A stretch of DNA of 64,000 bases from CAIXPS01 sp034430115 (GCA_034430115.1 DAOUFG010000078.1:10606-74605); one strand, 5' to 3'. Counted from the first letter of the stretch, positions 35,501-44,918 are shown. Made by a program: numbers and translations. Notes: generated by a model not told the origin, from the sequence alone.

Positions 35501-35504
35501 CCTT
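35470..35504. repeat. Perfect 13-bp inverted repeat over the upstream tgt start
   Basis: AAGGATGAAACGT (35470-35482) and ACGTTTCATCCTT (35492-35504) pair exactly around a 9-nt loop. The words belong to the TGAAACGT micro-repeat family seen at 4135, 5181 and 51156. Confidence 0.8.
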
Positions 35505-35522
35505 CACGTTTCACGTGCGGCC

Positions 35523-36896
35523 TCATTGCCCAAATAACGTCGTTTGAGGCACAACGACGACCTGTCCCTCGCTCGCGCCTGAAAGGACCTCGCTGAAGTT
35601 ATCGTTGCGTAAGCCAATCTGCACTTCCACCTCACGCGTGGTCTTGTTATCCACCTGGATGGTCAGGTATGACTTGCCGCTTTGCTTATCGCGCCGGATG
35701 GCCCAGTTCGGCGCCAGCAAAGCATTCTCGTGCGTTTCCAGCACGATGGAGGCGTTGGCCGTCATGCCGGAACGCAACGGCGCATCGGTTTTGTCAATCA
35801 CGACCCGCACCGGATACGAGACGACGCCATTCACCGTCGTCGAAGTGCCGGCGATACGATCCACCTTGCCGGTCAACGTCACATCGGGGAGCGCATCCAA
35901 CGTCACCGATACGAGTTGCCCCACCTTCAGCTTGGCAATGTCGATTTCATCCACCGTGATATCGATGTGCAACAACGACACATCCACCAGCGTCATGGCC
36001 GGGCCCATCCCAGTAGATTCGCCCTCTTTGATGTTCACCGCCGAGACGGTGGCATCCAATGGTGCGACGAGGCGCGCCTTATCCAATTGCCGCTGCGCCT
36101 GCTGCACCTGGATTTGCGCCTTCTGCACGTCGGCCAGCGCCTGATCCACAGCATATTGTTTCACGGGCTCCTGGAGTTTGGTCAACTGCGCACGCGCCTG
36201 CTGCACTTGCTGAAAAGCTGTGGCGAGCTGGGCCTGGTCGGCCCCGCGCACCATCTTGTCATACTGCTGGCGCGCGGCATCCAGGTTATTGCGCGCCTGT
36301 TGAAGTTGCGTGATGGTGGGGCTGCTGGGGTAGTTCTGCGTGTCGTATTTATATACCAGGTCGTTGGCGGCTTCGGCGGCCCGCTCTGCCGCCTCGGCAC
36401 TGCGCACGGCTGCCTCGGCCGCGGCGATGTCGGCGCTATCCGCACCGGCGCGCAGCTTTGCGTAGGCGGCGTTGGCTGCGTTCAGCGCAGCCTGTGCAGC
36501 GCTCACGTCGGCCGGCTGGGCGCCCTCCACGGTACGGCTATAGGCGTCGCGGGCGATCACCAGTGACGCTTGCGCCTGTGCCAGGGCGGTTTCCAGGTCG
36601 GCCGTGTCCAGGGTCGCCAGCACGTCGCCTTTCTTCACCTCATCCCCACGCGACACATTCACCTTGGTGATATCGCCGGTGGATTGGAAGGTCAGATCCA
36701 CTTCAGACTCCGCCTGAATGTTGCCCGTCGCGCTGGCGGTGGCGACGAGCGTCCCTTTCGACAGCGTCGCCGTGCGCTGCGATCCTGTATTCTGGTTATT
36801 GGTGAGTGGGTTGCTGCACGCCACCAGCAACATCACCGTTACAGTGATTGCCCCCAGGCGCAAACAGATTCCCTTTAGGCTACGATTCTGTCGCAT
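35523..36896 (-). CDS. HlyD-type periplasmic adaptor lipoprotein
   Basis: 457 residues. N-terminal lipoprotein signal (ITVTVMLLVACSNP; lipobox LVAC). Then the membrane-fusion plan: beta-barrel entry ATLSKGTLVATASATGNI, first lipoyl half GDEVKKGDVLATLDTADL, a long Ala/Gln-rich hairpin of coiled coil (residues about 95-270), second lipoyl half ARLVAPLDATVSAVNIKEGE, and C-terminal barrel. Such adaptors serve MacAB-like ABC or RND pumps; no pump gene adjoins it. In a monoderm envelope it would act outside the membrane with an ABC partner. Confidence 0.87.
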   Translation of the reverse strand: MRQNRSLKGICLRLGAITVTVMLLVACSNPLTNNQNTGSQRTATLSKGTLVATASATGNIQAESEVDLTFQSTGDITKVNVSRGDEVKKGDVLATLDTADLETALAQAQASLVIARDAYSRTVEGAQPADVSAAQAALNAANAAYAKLRAGADSADIAAAEAAVRSAEAAERAAEAANDLVYKYDTQNYPSSPTITQLQQARNNLDAARQQYDKMVRGADQAQLATAFQQVQQARAQLTKLQEPVKQYAVDQALADVQKAQIQVQQAQRQLDKARLVAPLDATVSAVNIKEGESTGMGPAMTLVDVSLLHIDITVDEIDIAKLKVGQLVSVTLDALPDVTLTGKVDRIAGTSTTVNGVVSYPVRVVIDKTDAPLRSGMTANASIVLETHENALLAPNWAIRRDKQSGKSYLTIQVDNKTTREVEVQIGLRNDNFSEVLSGASEGQVVVVPQTTLFGQ

Positions 36897-37190
36897 ATTG
36901 AGTCAAGTCCTCACAATATTGAACAACTTATTATATTGGCGCCGGCACGGGTATGCCGGCAATCGCGCTCCTATCGTCAAGCACTCTGGTGCAATGCTCA
37001 TCTGCATCAAGGCATTACACTCGAAGCCCTTCCCCTTGCACAATTCAGATCGATCATAGCCCAACCAACCGCTGGGGCCGTGTGGCGCTGAAACGAGGGG
37101 TGAACAACGTGTAAAAGTTGGGTAAACCTCTCAGGAAAATATTAACCTATAAGCAGACGCTGATAGGTACGCGAAGTACAAGGAATAACA
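36897..37190. other. Divergent spacer
   Basis: 294 bp between the adaptor gene (minus) and a membrane protein gene (plus). It contains the small hairpin GCCGGCACGGGTATGCCGGC (36943-36962). No gene or RNA recognised; promoters for both flanking genes are expected. Confidence 0.4.
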
Positions 37191-38681
37191 GTGCAACAAC
37201 AACAAACCAATCGTCTCGCATGGATCATTCTCGGATGTGCGCTCGTGGCAGGGCTGCTTGGGGATTTGCTTTTGAAAGCGCCACGCTGGGGCATCAACCT
37301 GCCGCTCTATGTGGTCGTCATTTGCGCGAGCCTGCTAGTCACGGCGCGCGCCACCGGACAACGCCTGACGGGGGGCGGGCGTTGGTTGGCAATCCCTGCA
37401 ATCCTGTGCGCCGCCGTCTACGCCTGGCACGACTCAGCGATGCTCCTGGCCGGTAATCTGATGGTGGTTCTGCTGCTTCTGGCGCTCTTCTTCGAGCGGG
37501 GCCGCATCGGCAGACTACGCGTAGCAAGCGTGACGGATTATGTGTTGGGCATCTTCATCGCCGGGATCAATGCCATCTTTGGCATGTTGGTGTTGCTCTT
37601 CAACGATATTCAGTGGCAAACGCTACGGCAGGGGGCGTCGTCCAAACGAGCCGTTTCCGGCATAGCCCGTGTGGGAGTAGGCGTGTTGCTGGCGTGCCCA
37701 TTGTTATTGATCTTCGGCGCGCTCTTTGTCGCCGCCGACGCGAACTTCGCCCAATTGATCCACGACCTGTTCGCCTGGGACATCAAAGACTTGCCGCTGC
37801 ACCTTTTCCTGATCGCGCTCTTCTTTTGGCTCTGCGCCGGCGCGCTACGCACCACGCTGCTCAGCACGCCGTTGCACACCGAAGCAATTCAATCCTCCGG
37901 CGGACGATTGGGCATCGTCGAAATCGCCACGGTGCTGGGGTTACTGGACGTCATGTTCCTGGCCTTCGTGGTGCTGCAATTCCGCTACCTGTTTGGCGGC
38001 GCAAGCACATTGGGGTATGCCGAATATGCCCGGCGCGGATTTTTTGAACTCGTGGCGGTGGCAATACTGGTGTTGCTGGTGCTACTGGCGACGCACTGGT
38101 TACTCCGCAAAGACGCCCCATTTCACGTGCGGCTCTTCAACGGGCTGGCCGGGCTGCTAATCGGGTTAGAATTCGTTATCATGGCCTCGGCGGTGCAACG
38201 CATGGCCCTCTACGTGAACGAGTTCGGGCTGACGGAGTTGCGCCTGTATACGACGGCCTTTATGGGGTGGCTGGCGCTGATCTTGGTATGGTTCGTTTTG
38301 ACCGTCCTGCGCGGCAAAGGCGAGCGTTTCGCCTTCGGGATGCTGTTAGCGGGACTCATCATCACTGTGGGGTTAAATGTGTTGAATCCGGATGCTTTTA
38401 TCGCACACATCAATATCACCCATCTCGCGCAAGATGGCAGCGCTGCCGAACGCCCGTTGGACGCGGCCTACCTGGCCCGTCTTAGCGCAGACGCCGTGCC
38501 GACGTTGCTGGAAGCCTTACCCAACGTGCCCGACCCACAGCGCTGCCAGGCAGCAGCGCTCATTTTGCAACGCTACGCCACACCGGTCACCGATTGGCGC
38601 GCGTGGAACTGGAGCCGTGCGCAGGCCATACAACTGGTCAGCGCGCAACAGGATTACTTAGAGGAGATTGCATGCCGGTGA
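37191..38681 (+). CDS. DUF4173/DUF4153-like integral membrane protein
   Basis: 496 residues from a GTG start (AAGGAA 7-12 nt upstream). About twelve or thirteen hydrophobic helices, with the DUF4173-type block FGGASTLGYAEYARRGFFELVAVAILVLLVLL and the hydrophobic LYTTAFMGWLALILVWFVL. The last 90 residues are soluble (LARLSADAVPTLLEALPNVPD). The function of the family is unknown. Its stop overlaps the start of the next gene by 10 bp, so the two are coupled. Confidence 0.78.
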   Translation: MQQQQTNRLAWIILGCALVAGLLGDLLLKAPRWGINLPLYVVVICASLLVTARATGQRLTGGGRWLAIPAILCAAVYAWHDSAMLLAGNLMVVLLLLALFFERGRIGRLRVASVTDYVLGIFIAGINAIFGMLVLLFNDIQWQTLRQGASSKRAVSGIARVGVGVLLACPLLLIFGALFVAADANFAQLIHDLFAWDIKDLPLHLFLIALFFWLCAGALRTTLLSTPLHTEAIQSSGGRLGIVEIATVLGLLDVMFLAFVVLQFRYLFGGASTLGYAEYARRGFFELVAVAILVLLVLLATHWLLRKDAPFHVRLFNGLAGLLIGLEFVIMASAVQRMALYVNEFGLTELRLYTTAFMGWLALILVWFVLTVLRGKGERFAFGMLLAGLIITVGLNVLNPDAFIAHINITHLAQDGSAAERPLDAAYLARLSADAVPTLLEALPNVPDPQRCQAAALILQRYATPVTDWRAWNWSRAQAIQLVSAQQDYLEEIACR

Positions 38682-39682
38682 TGAAGCTTGGGAGATTAGC
38701 CAAAAGCATCCTGGGAGGGCTGCGCAATTTCGTCCTGGCGCTGATTGCTTTCTACGGCTTCTGCGCCACGGTCTATATCGTGTTGCACTTCCTGGTGGGC
38801 GAACAACTGCACCTCATCGCAGTGCTCAATAACTTCGTTCCACTGCTGCTGTTGCCCGCCGTGCCGCTCGCCGTGTTGTGCTTCGCACTGCGACGCTCCC
38901 GCGTCAGCCTGGTGCTGATGCCTGCGCTATTGATGCTGCTCATTTCCTACGGGCCATTGCTGGTGCCGGAACATGCCCATGCGGCCACCACCGAGGGGCA
39001 ACCTCTCACCCTGCTTACCTATAACCTGCACGGCAGCGTGCAAACCGATGGCAAAGCGTCCATCATCGACATCGTGAAACAGGCCGATGCCGACGTGGTG
39101 ACGCTGCAAGAGCTAAGCCCCCATATGGCCGAAATCATGGCACCCCTGTATCCCTATCACGCGCTGCACATCAACAAGGACTCGCTCGTGGTGGGCCAGG
39201 GCGTGCTCAGCCGGTATCCAATCATTCAAGACGATTATTGGGTGATGGGGCTAGGGATGCAACGCGTGATGCTAAACGTCAATGGGACGCACGTCATCCT
39301 TTATAACGTCCACATTCGAAACCCGTTCATCAAGGAGGTGGAGGGCTCAAAGGTGGATGTATCGTTGCGCAACGCCGCCATCGATGATCTGCTGCGCCGC
39401 ACGGAAGACGAAAAAAGCCCGCTCATCATCGCCGGAGATCACAACATGACCGATCAGACGGACAGCTACAAGAAGATGAGCGCGCGCTACCACGACACGT
39501 TCCGCGAGGTAGGATCATGGCTGGGTTCCACTTACCCGGCCGATTTATCCCCGATTCCCCCACTGGCGCGCATCGACTACGTCTTCCACGACGACAGCGT
39601 GCACAGCATCGCAGCGCGCGTCTGGCCCACCGGCGGCGGGTCCGACCACCGGCCCGTATGGGTGGAACTATCTATCCAATAA
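38672..39682 (+). CDS. Membrane-anchored endonuclease/exonuclease/phosphatase-family protein
   Basis: 336 residues from the ATG at 38672 (GAGGAG 6 nt upstream). Two or three N-terminal membrane helices (residues 15-100), then an EEP domain: LTLLTYNLHGSV, VVTLQELSPHMAEI, IAGDHNMTD and SDHRPVWVEL with the catalytic His/Asp. Similar proteins include membrane-linked phosphodiesterases; the real substrate (nucleic acid, phospholipid or phosphoinositide) is not known. Coupled to the DUF4173-like protein. Confidence 0.85.
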   Translation: MPVMKLGRLAKSILGGLRNFVLALIAFYGFCATVYIVLHFLVGEQLHLIAVLNNFVPLLLLPAVPLAVLCFALRRSRVSLVLMPALLMLLISYGPLLVPEHAHAATTEGQPLTLLTYNLHGSVQTDGKASIIDIVKQADADVVTLQELSPHMAEIMAPLYPYHALHINKDSLVVGQGVLSRYPIIQDDYWVMGLGMQRVMLNVNGTHVILYNVHIRNPFIKEVEGSKVDVSLRNAAIDDLLRRTEDEKSPLIIAGDHNMTDQTDSYKKMSARYHDTFREVGSWLGSTYPADLSPIPPLARIDYVFHDDSVHSIAARVWPTGGGSDHRPVWVELSIQ

Positions 39683-39683
39683 T

Positions 39684-39768
39684 TTACGATTGTGGATTGC
39701 CGTGTCGCTTCGCCAACGTATCCTGCGTTGCGACGGACAATCCAAAATCTAAAATCGTGAATCAGAAA
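39684..39768. repeat. GATTGTGGATT-family micro-repeat
   Basis: TTACGATTGTGGATTGCCGT (39685-39704) and the opposed CAATCCAAAATCTAAAATCG (39739-39758) bound the spacer between two convergent genes. Similar to the 7571-7663 element. Confidence 0.55.
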
Positions 39769-39993
39769 TCAAAAGATTCCGCGCAAGACGAGCAAGAAGC
39801 CGAAAATGATCAGCGGAATCCCGACAATCGCGCCAACCACCGTCACGGTGAGCAATACGCCAACGATCAGCAATACCAGCCCCAGCACAGCCGCAACCAG
39901 ACGGCCCGTCAACGCCAAAATGAGGGTCACTAACCGCCAGACGGCCCAAAACGGCCACAGCAGAACAGGCACATGTGAGCCTTGTGTCATCAT
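39769..39993 (-). CDS. Small membrane protein
   Basis: 74 residues from the ATG at 39991-39993, preceded by GGAGG at 7 nt. Almost wholly hydrophobic: VLLWPFWAVWRLVTLILALTG, then VAAVLGLVLLIVGVLLTVTVVGAIVGIPLIIFGFLLVL, i.e. two or three helices with Gly-rich turns. No family recognised with certainty; short hypothetical proteins of this type are common in Chloroflexota. Perhaps cotranscribed with the AlkZ-related gene 71 bp upstream. Confidence 0.65.
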   Translation of the reverse strand: MMTQGSHVPVLLWPFWAVWRLVTLILALTGRLVAAVLGLVLLIVGVLLTVTVVGAIVGIPLIIFGFLLVLRGIF

Positions 39994-40064
39994 ATCTCTA
40001 CCTCCAATCAATATAGATACGTAGAAAGCCGCGTCATAGTTGCACCCTCTAAAGAGCCTTTCAA

Positions 40065-40919
40065 TCAAACCAGTTCACGCAACACAGCCCAGTCGCCGGT
40101 TTTGCCATCTAGCGCGATGCCGGGCTGCACCAGCCCATCTGCGGCGAGTTGGTCCAGCGCGCGCTCGGCATCGGCGCGCTTCCAACCAAAGAGCTTCATC
40201 ACGTCCTGGGGCCTGGCCGCACCGGCCGAGCGCAGGTAGACCTCGCTCAATTTGCGACGTGCCTGCGCCTGTGTGATCTTGCGCGCCTGGTCGGGCAAAT
40301 GGGGGAAATGGCGCGCCGTGATCTCGCAAATGAACGCATAACGCCACGCGCCCGCCTGCGCCACGCCGATGGGCAACACCTTGAAATCGCCCTCCAATTC
40401 AAGCAGCGCACGGTTGAAGCGATAGTCGCTCTCCTTGCTGCTCAGGCCGGCTGCGCGGCGCAATTGAATCGTGTGCAGCGGCCCCTCGCGCAACAACGCC
40501 TCATAGATCAGTTTCGCTTCGGTGCTCAGCAACCCCTGATCATATTGGAGCAGGTAATCCTCTTCCGGGGAGCCGAAGTTCTCTGAGAGCGCATAAAAGT
40601 AGGGAGCCACGTCCAACGCAATCAGGGTGGATTTGTGGCGCAGCACCTTGGCGTAATACCATTTGCGCTTACCGAGCAACGAGTCCTTCCAACCCCACGT
40701 TATGTGACCTGGGTCGTCATGCGCATCCGCCACCGGGCGATCCCCTGCGACGGCCACCCACAGGCTGGGCAAGCGCACTTCTTTGATCGGCCAGAAAAAG
40801 GCAAACCCGCGTTCATTCACAAACGACACAGCTTCATCTATGTTGCGCACGCGCCGATCGGGGGTGCTGCGAAACGTCTGCGCCTGATAGGCACGCACAC
40901 GCTTGGAAATAGCAATCAT
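40065..40919 (-). CDS. AlkZ-related winged-helix protein
   Basis: 284 residues. N-terminal RVRNIDEAVSFVNERGFAFF and FWPIKEVRLPSLWVAVAGDR, then a winged-helix region with LLREGPLHTIQLRRAAGLSSKESDYRFNRALLELEGDF and a C-terminal helical segment RPQDVMKLFGWKRADAERALDQLAADG. This order matches AlkZ/YcaQ-related proteins annotated as DNA-glycosylase-like, but I cannot see the QxQ or similar catalytic signature of AlkZ. A DNA-binding role is likely; catalytic activity is not shown. Confidence 0.55.
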   Translation of the reverse strand: MIAISKRVRAYQAQTFRSTPDRRVRNIDEAVSFVNERGFAFFWPIKEVRLPSLWVAVAGDRPVADAHDDPGHITWGWKDSLLGKRKWYYAKVLRHKSTLIALDVAPYFYALSENFGSPEEDYLLQYDQGLLSTEAKLIYEALLREGPLHTIQLRRAAGLSSKESDYRFNRALLELEGDFKVLPIGVAQAGAWRYAFICEITARHFPHLPDQARKITQAQARRKLSEVYLRSAGAARPQDVMKLFGWKRADAERALDQLAADGLVQPGIALDGKTGDWAVLRELV

Positions 40920-41398
40920 AGCGACACAAATACTCTTAAAGTCTGGTTAAAGCTCACTTTGCGTAGCGAGATATTTATGCTAAAGTCTAGTGCTAGGCGC
41001 TGAAGCCTTTAATGCACGTCCATTTGCATGAATGCGCATTAAATCACAGTCGCCAGGTTACGGCATCGGCTAAAATTCCAATAAGCTGGTGACTGAAGTT
41101 CACAACAAGTGAGATGCCATTGCACCATGTCGAGAATATTCCGTGCCTGCCAGCCCAGCAGGCTCCGGCAAGACAATAAACGGCAAGGCCGTAGAATGCA
41201 TCCACGTATAATGACCAACCCGGTTTCACCCGACGCGTCGGGAGTCGGCCGTTGCTAAAGTCCATTGAGAAGCTTACCCCTACATATTCATGTCTTGTCT
41301 ATCATTTTCTCTCTCACTCGTGCTTAAGAAGGAGGCTCCAACAGCATCCCTCAGCGAAGCAAAAAACCACTTTTATCTGGAGGTTGTGAAAGTTCTAT
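40920..41398. other. 479-bp gene-free stretch upstream of EF-G2
   Basis: No convincing gene (a 73-codon minus-strand frame at 41044-41265 has no family features). A candidate promoter with TTGCGT about 16 bp before TAAAGT, an extended TGCTAAAGT -10, lies near 40960-40986. CTGGAGG, about 14-20 nt before 41399, is the likely ribosome binding site. The length suggests an untranslated leader. Confidence 0.4.
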
Positions 41399-43432
41399 AT
41401 GAAAGAGTATGCAACTGATAAATTGCGCAATGTGGTGTTGCTTGGCCACGGCGCAAGTGGTAAAACCACCTTCACCGAAGCGTTATTATTTGCCGCCGGC
41501 AACACGACCCGGATGGGCAAGGTCGAAGATGGCAGCACCCTCTCCGACTATGATGCCGAGGAAAAACGCCGTGGCCAATCACTGAATTTAAGTGTGATCC
41601 CGGTGGAGTACAAGGACTATAAGATCAACCTGCTGGACACGCCTGGCTTCCCCGACTTCGTGGGCGAAATGCGCAGCACCGTCCGCGTCGCCGACCTGGG
41701 CCTTATTTTTGTGGACGCCGTGGCCGGCATTGAAGTGGGCACCGAAATGGCGATGCAGGCCGTGGATGACGCACAAATCGCCCGTGCTGTGCTGATCTCA
41801 CGCATGGATCGCGAGAACGCCAACTTCAACCAGGTGCTCGCCAACCTGCACGAAGCATTTCATTCCGACATCGTGCCGCTGATGCTGCCCGTCGGCGCGC
41901 AGGCCGGCTTCTCCGGCGTGATCGACCTGGTCAGCCAGAAGTACCTGAAAGGGCCCAAGGGTGAGGTCGCCGATATTCCGTCCGACATGGCGGCCGAAGT
42001 GGAAGAGGCGCGCAACAAATTGATGGAAGCCGCCGCCGAGGGCGAAGACGAGTTGATGGAAAAGTTCTTCGACACGGGCACGTTGAGCGATGAAGACTTC
42101 GTACGCGGGCTGCGCTCGGCCATCCGCAAGCGCACTTTCGTGCCGGTTTTCTGCGCTGCGCCGGATTCCGGCATCGGCGCAAACGCGATGCTGTTCTCGC
42201 TCGTCAATTATGCCCCTTCTCCCGCCGACGTGGAAAGCAAGCCACTGAACGGCACAGCGCTGTTCGTCTTCAAGACGGTAGCCGACCCCTTCGTGGGCAA
42301 AGTCTCCTACTTCCGCGTGATGGGCGGTTCCATCCACGGCGGAGATACCCGCCTGGTCGTGGCGCGCAACAGCGCAGAAGAACGCATTGCGACGATTTAC
42401 GTCCCACGCGGCTCAGAAGAAATACCAATCGGCCAGTTGAGCTGCGGCGACATCGGCATTGCGACCAAGCTGACGCAGACCCAGACGGGCGACACATTGT
42501 GCGACCGGGCACACGTCGTGGCGCTGCCACGCATCGAATTCCCGCACCCGCTCTTTGCGGTGGCGGTACACCCCAAGTCGAAGAATGATACGGCCAAACT
42601 CAGCCCCTCGCTCACGCGCATCTGCGAAGAAGATCCCAGCCTGGTGTGGGGCGCCGAAGCCGCGACTGCGGAGATGATCCTGCGCGGTATGGGCCAGACC
42701 CACGTCGAAGTGGCGATTGCCAAGCTGCACAATAAGTTCGCCGTGGACGTGGAAACCACCATCCCCAAGGTGGAGTATCACGAGGCGATCACAAAACATG
42801 GCCAGGCACGCCACCGCCACAAGAAACAGACCGGCGGCGCCGGGCAGTTTGCAGAAGTTGAGATGGCTGTCGAACCTACACCTCCAGGTTCCGGTTACGT
42901 ATTTGAGTGGAAAGTGTTCGGCGGCGCCATCAGCAACTCCTACCAATCGAGCATTGAAAAAGGCATTCATAGCGTGATGCAGACGGGCGTCGTCGCCGGG
43001 TACAATATCTCGGACGTCAAATGCCAGGTGCTGGACGGCAAAGAGCACCCGGTGGACTCGAAACCAATCGCTTTTGAAATTTGTGCGCGGCGGGTGTTCC
43101 GCGATGCGTTCGAGCAGGCCGGACCGATCCTGCTGGAACCAATCTATCGTTTCTCAATCATTGTGCCTGAAGATAACGCTGGTGATGTGATGGGTAACCT
43201 GAACACCAAGCGCGCTCAGATCGTGAGTATGGATCAAGTGGGCAATAAGGCCGTCATCACCGCCGATGCCCCGCTCGCCGAGATGCAGCGTTACTCGACT
43301 GACCTGCGCAGTCTAACGCAGGGTCGTGGCATTTACGAAATGAAGTTCGAGCGCTATGCCCAGGTGCCTAGCCATCTTGCGCAGACGATCATCGCCAAGC
43401 ACAAGGCCGAACAGAAAGAAGAAGAAGAATAA
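41399..43432 (+). CDS. Elongation factor G-like GTPase (EF-G2)
   Basis: 677 residues with full EF-G domain order: GTPase domain (G1 GHGASGKT, G3 DTPGFPDF), domains II to V ending FERYAQVPSHLAQTII. It differs from canonical FusA: G1 reads GHGASGKT instead of GHIDAGKT, the switch I region is GSTLSDYDAEEKRRGQSLNLSV, and G4 reads SRMD where NKMD is usual. This fits the EF-G2 paralogue group, whose role in translation is unclear (weak GTPase or ribosome recycling has been suggested). Cotranscribed with the next gene, 13 bp on. Confidence 0.88.
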   Translation: MKEYATDKLRNVVLLGHGASGKTTFTEALLFAAGNTTRMGKVEDGSTLSDYDAEEKRRGQSLNLSVIPVEYKDYKINLLDTPGFPDFVGEMRSTVRVADLGLIFVDAVAGIEVGTEMAMQAVDDAQIARAVLISRMDRENANFNQVLANLHEAFHSDIVPLMLPVGAQAGFSGVIDLVSQKYLKGPKGEVADIPSDMAAEVEEARNKLMEAAAEGEDELMEKFFDTGTLSDEDFVRGLRSAIRKRTFVPVFCAAPDSGIGANAMLFSLVNYAPSPADVESKPLNGTALFVFKTVADPFVGKVSYFRVMGGSIHGGDTRLVVARNSAEERIATIYVPRGSEEIPIGQLSCGDIGIATKLTQTQTGDTLCDRAHVVALPRIEFPHPLFAVAVHPKSKNDTAKLSPSLTRICEEDPSLVWGAEAATAEMILRGMGQTHVEVAIAKLHNKFAVDVETTIPKVEYHEAITKHGQARHRHKKQTGGAGQFAEVEMAVEPTPPGSGYVFEWKVFGGAISNSYQSSIEKGIHSVMQTGVVAGYNISDVKCQVLDGKEHPVDSKPIAFEICARRVFRDAFEQAGPILLEPIYRFSIIVPEDNAGDVMGNLNTKRAQIVSMDQVGNKAVITADAPLAEMQRYSTDLRSLTQGRGIYEMKFERYAQVPSHLAQTIIAKHKAEQKEEEE

Positions 43433-43445
43433 GAGGCAAAAACTA

Positions 43446-44654
43446 ATGGCTGACCTTTTTGACAAAATCGCAAATGACAGCACGCTGCAGCAGGCACGCA
43501 TGGGCCGCGAAATGGGCATCTACCCATATTTCAAGCCCCTGTCTGAAACTGAAGGCACGGAAGTGGTGATCGACGGGAAGCGTCTGATCATGATCGGCTC
43601 CAACAACTACCTGGGGCTGACGACTCACCCACACGTGAAGCAGGCGGCAATCGAAGCCATCCAGAAATATGGTACCTCATGTACAGGCAGCCGATTTTTG
43701 AATGGCTCACTGGAATTGCACAAGGAACTGGAACGCCGGCTGGCAAAGTTCATTGGCAAAGAGGCAGCCATCGTGTTTAGCACCGGCTATCAGAGCAACC
43801 TGGGCGCGATCACCGCGCTGATGGATCGAGACGACATCGCCATCTGTGACAAAGATGCGCATGCCTCACTGGTGGACGCGGTGAAGATGTCGGGCTGCCA
43901 GATGAAGCGCTTCCGCCACAATGACATGGCCGACCTGGAGCGCCTGTTGAAAGAGACCCAGGGCACAGCACGCATGATCATCGTGGACGGCGTCTACTCA
44001 ATGGGCGGCGACCTGGCCAACGTGCCGGAGATCATCGCGCTGTGCAAGCAGTATGGCGCGCGCTTCTTCCTCGACGATGCGCATGGCCTGGGCGTGATGG
44101 GCGAAGGCGGGCGCGGCACGTGCTGGCACTTCAACGCCATCAACGACGTGGACGTGGTGATGGGCACGTTCAGCAAGTCGTTCGCCTCGTTGGGCGGCGT
44201 GATCGCCGGCGATAAGGACGTGATCGACTTCATCCAGCACAAGGCGCGCCCGTTCATCTTCAGCGCCTCCATGCCGCCCGCCAACGTGGCGGCGGTGCTG
44301 GCCTGCCTGGACGTCATCGAACAGGACCCGGGTTACGTCCAGAACGTGCACCGCCAGGCGGCCAAAGTGCGCAAGGCCCTGCGCGAGATGGGCTACAACT
44401 GCGGCGAGAGCGTCACGCCGGTGGTGCCCGTTTACACCGGCAGCGAGATGAACACCATCTTCGCCTGGAAGGCGTTCTACGATCACGGCGTGTACGTGAA
44501 CCCCGTGCTGCCGCCGGCGGTGCCGCCAAACAAGAGCTTGTTGCGCACCAGCTACATGGCCAGCCACACCGACGAGCAGATTGATCGGGTGATCAAGGCG
44601 TTCTACGAGGTAGGCACCTACATCGGCCTGATCGAGGATAAAGCGACGGCCTGA
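43446..44654 (+). CDS. Serine palmitoyltransferase / KBL-like PLP acyltransferase
   Basis: 402 residues of the alpha-oxoamine synthase family (BioF, Kbl, HemA, SPT). PLP lysine in GTFSKSFASLGGVIAG; other blocks are MIGSNNYLGLTTHP, GTSCTGSRFLNGSLELH, FLDDAHGLGVMG and FIFSASMPPANVAAV. The SKSFASLGG form and the IYPYFKPLSETEGTEV N-terminus are those of bacterial serine palmitoyltransferases and close homologues, which join serine or another amino acid to an acyl-CoA. If so it makes sphingoid-base-like lipids; 2-amino-3-ketobutyrate CoA ligase activity is the alternative. Followed by a strong terminator. Confidence 0.82.
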   Translation: MADLFDKIANDSTLQQARMGREMGIYPYFKPLSETEGTEVVIDGKRLIMIGSNNYLGLTTHPHVKQAAIEAIQKYGTSCTGSRFLNGSLELHKELERRLAKFIGKEAAIVFSTGYQSNLGAITALMDRDDIAICDKDAHASLVDAVKMSGCQMKRFRHNDMADLERLLKETQGTARMIIVDGVYSMGGDLANVPEIIALCKQYGARFFLDDAHGLGVMGEGGRGTCWHFNAINDVDVVMGTFSKSFASLGGVIAGDKDVIDFIQHKARPFIFSASMPPANVAAVLACLDVIEQDPGYVQNVHRQAAKVRKALREMGYNCGESVTPVVPVYTGSEMNTIFAWKAFYDHGVYVNPVLPPAVPPNKSLLRTSYMASHTDEQIDRVIKAFYEVGTYIGLIEDKATA

Positions 44655-44682
44655 GCGTTTGCACTACGGTTCTCGCGCTCTC

Positions 44683-44720
44683 AACCAGCGGATGGCGACT
44701 GCCATCCGCTGGTTTGTTTT
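44683..44720 (+). terminator. Rho-independent terminator after the SPT-like gene
   Basis: Perfect 14-bp stem AACCAGCGGATGGC (44683-44696) with GCCATCCGCTGGTT (44701-44714), 4-nt loop, then TGTTTTT. Confidence 0.92.
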
Positions 44721-44918
44721 TCCGGAGGAAGAGTACATCTGTTCACTTACCTACTCAAAGAACATCTCACCGTGTACAATTTTCATTAGGGTGATTCACG
44801 TTACAAATCATCAGCCTATTCAGTTAGCGAACGATGATTTCCGTGCAGCAATACGTTTCAGGCTTCCATCAGCGCCGTCATCCGCTGAAGGAATGGTAGC
44901 TATTTTGCGGGGGGAGAA

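Noticed and set aside
35505..35517. GTTTCACGTG near the tgt start as a third parS
   Set aside because: Only the left half matches; the right half reads CGGCC, and the words belong to the TGAAACGT micro-repeat family.
41044..41265. 73-codon minus-strand frame before EF-G2
   Set aside because: No family features, no ribosome binding site and no support from neighbours; probably chance.
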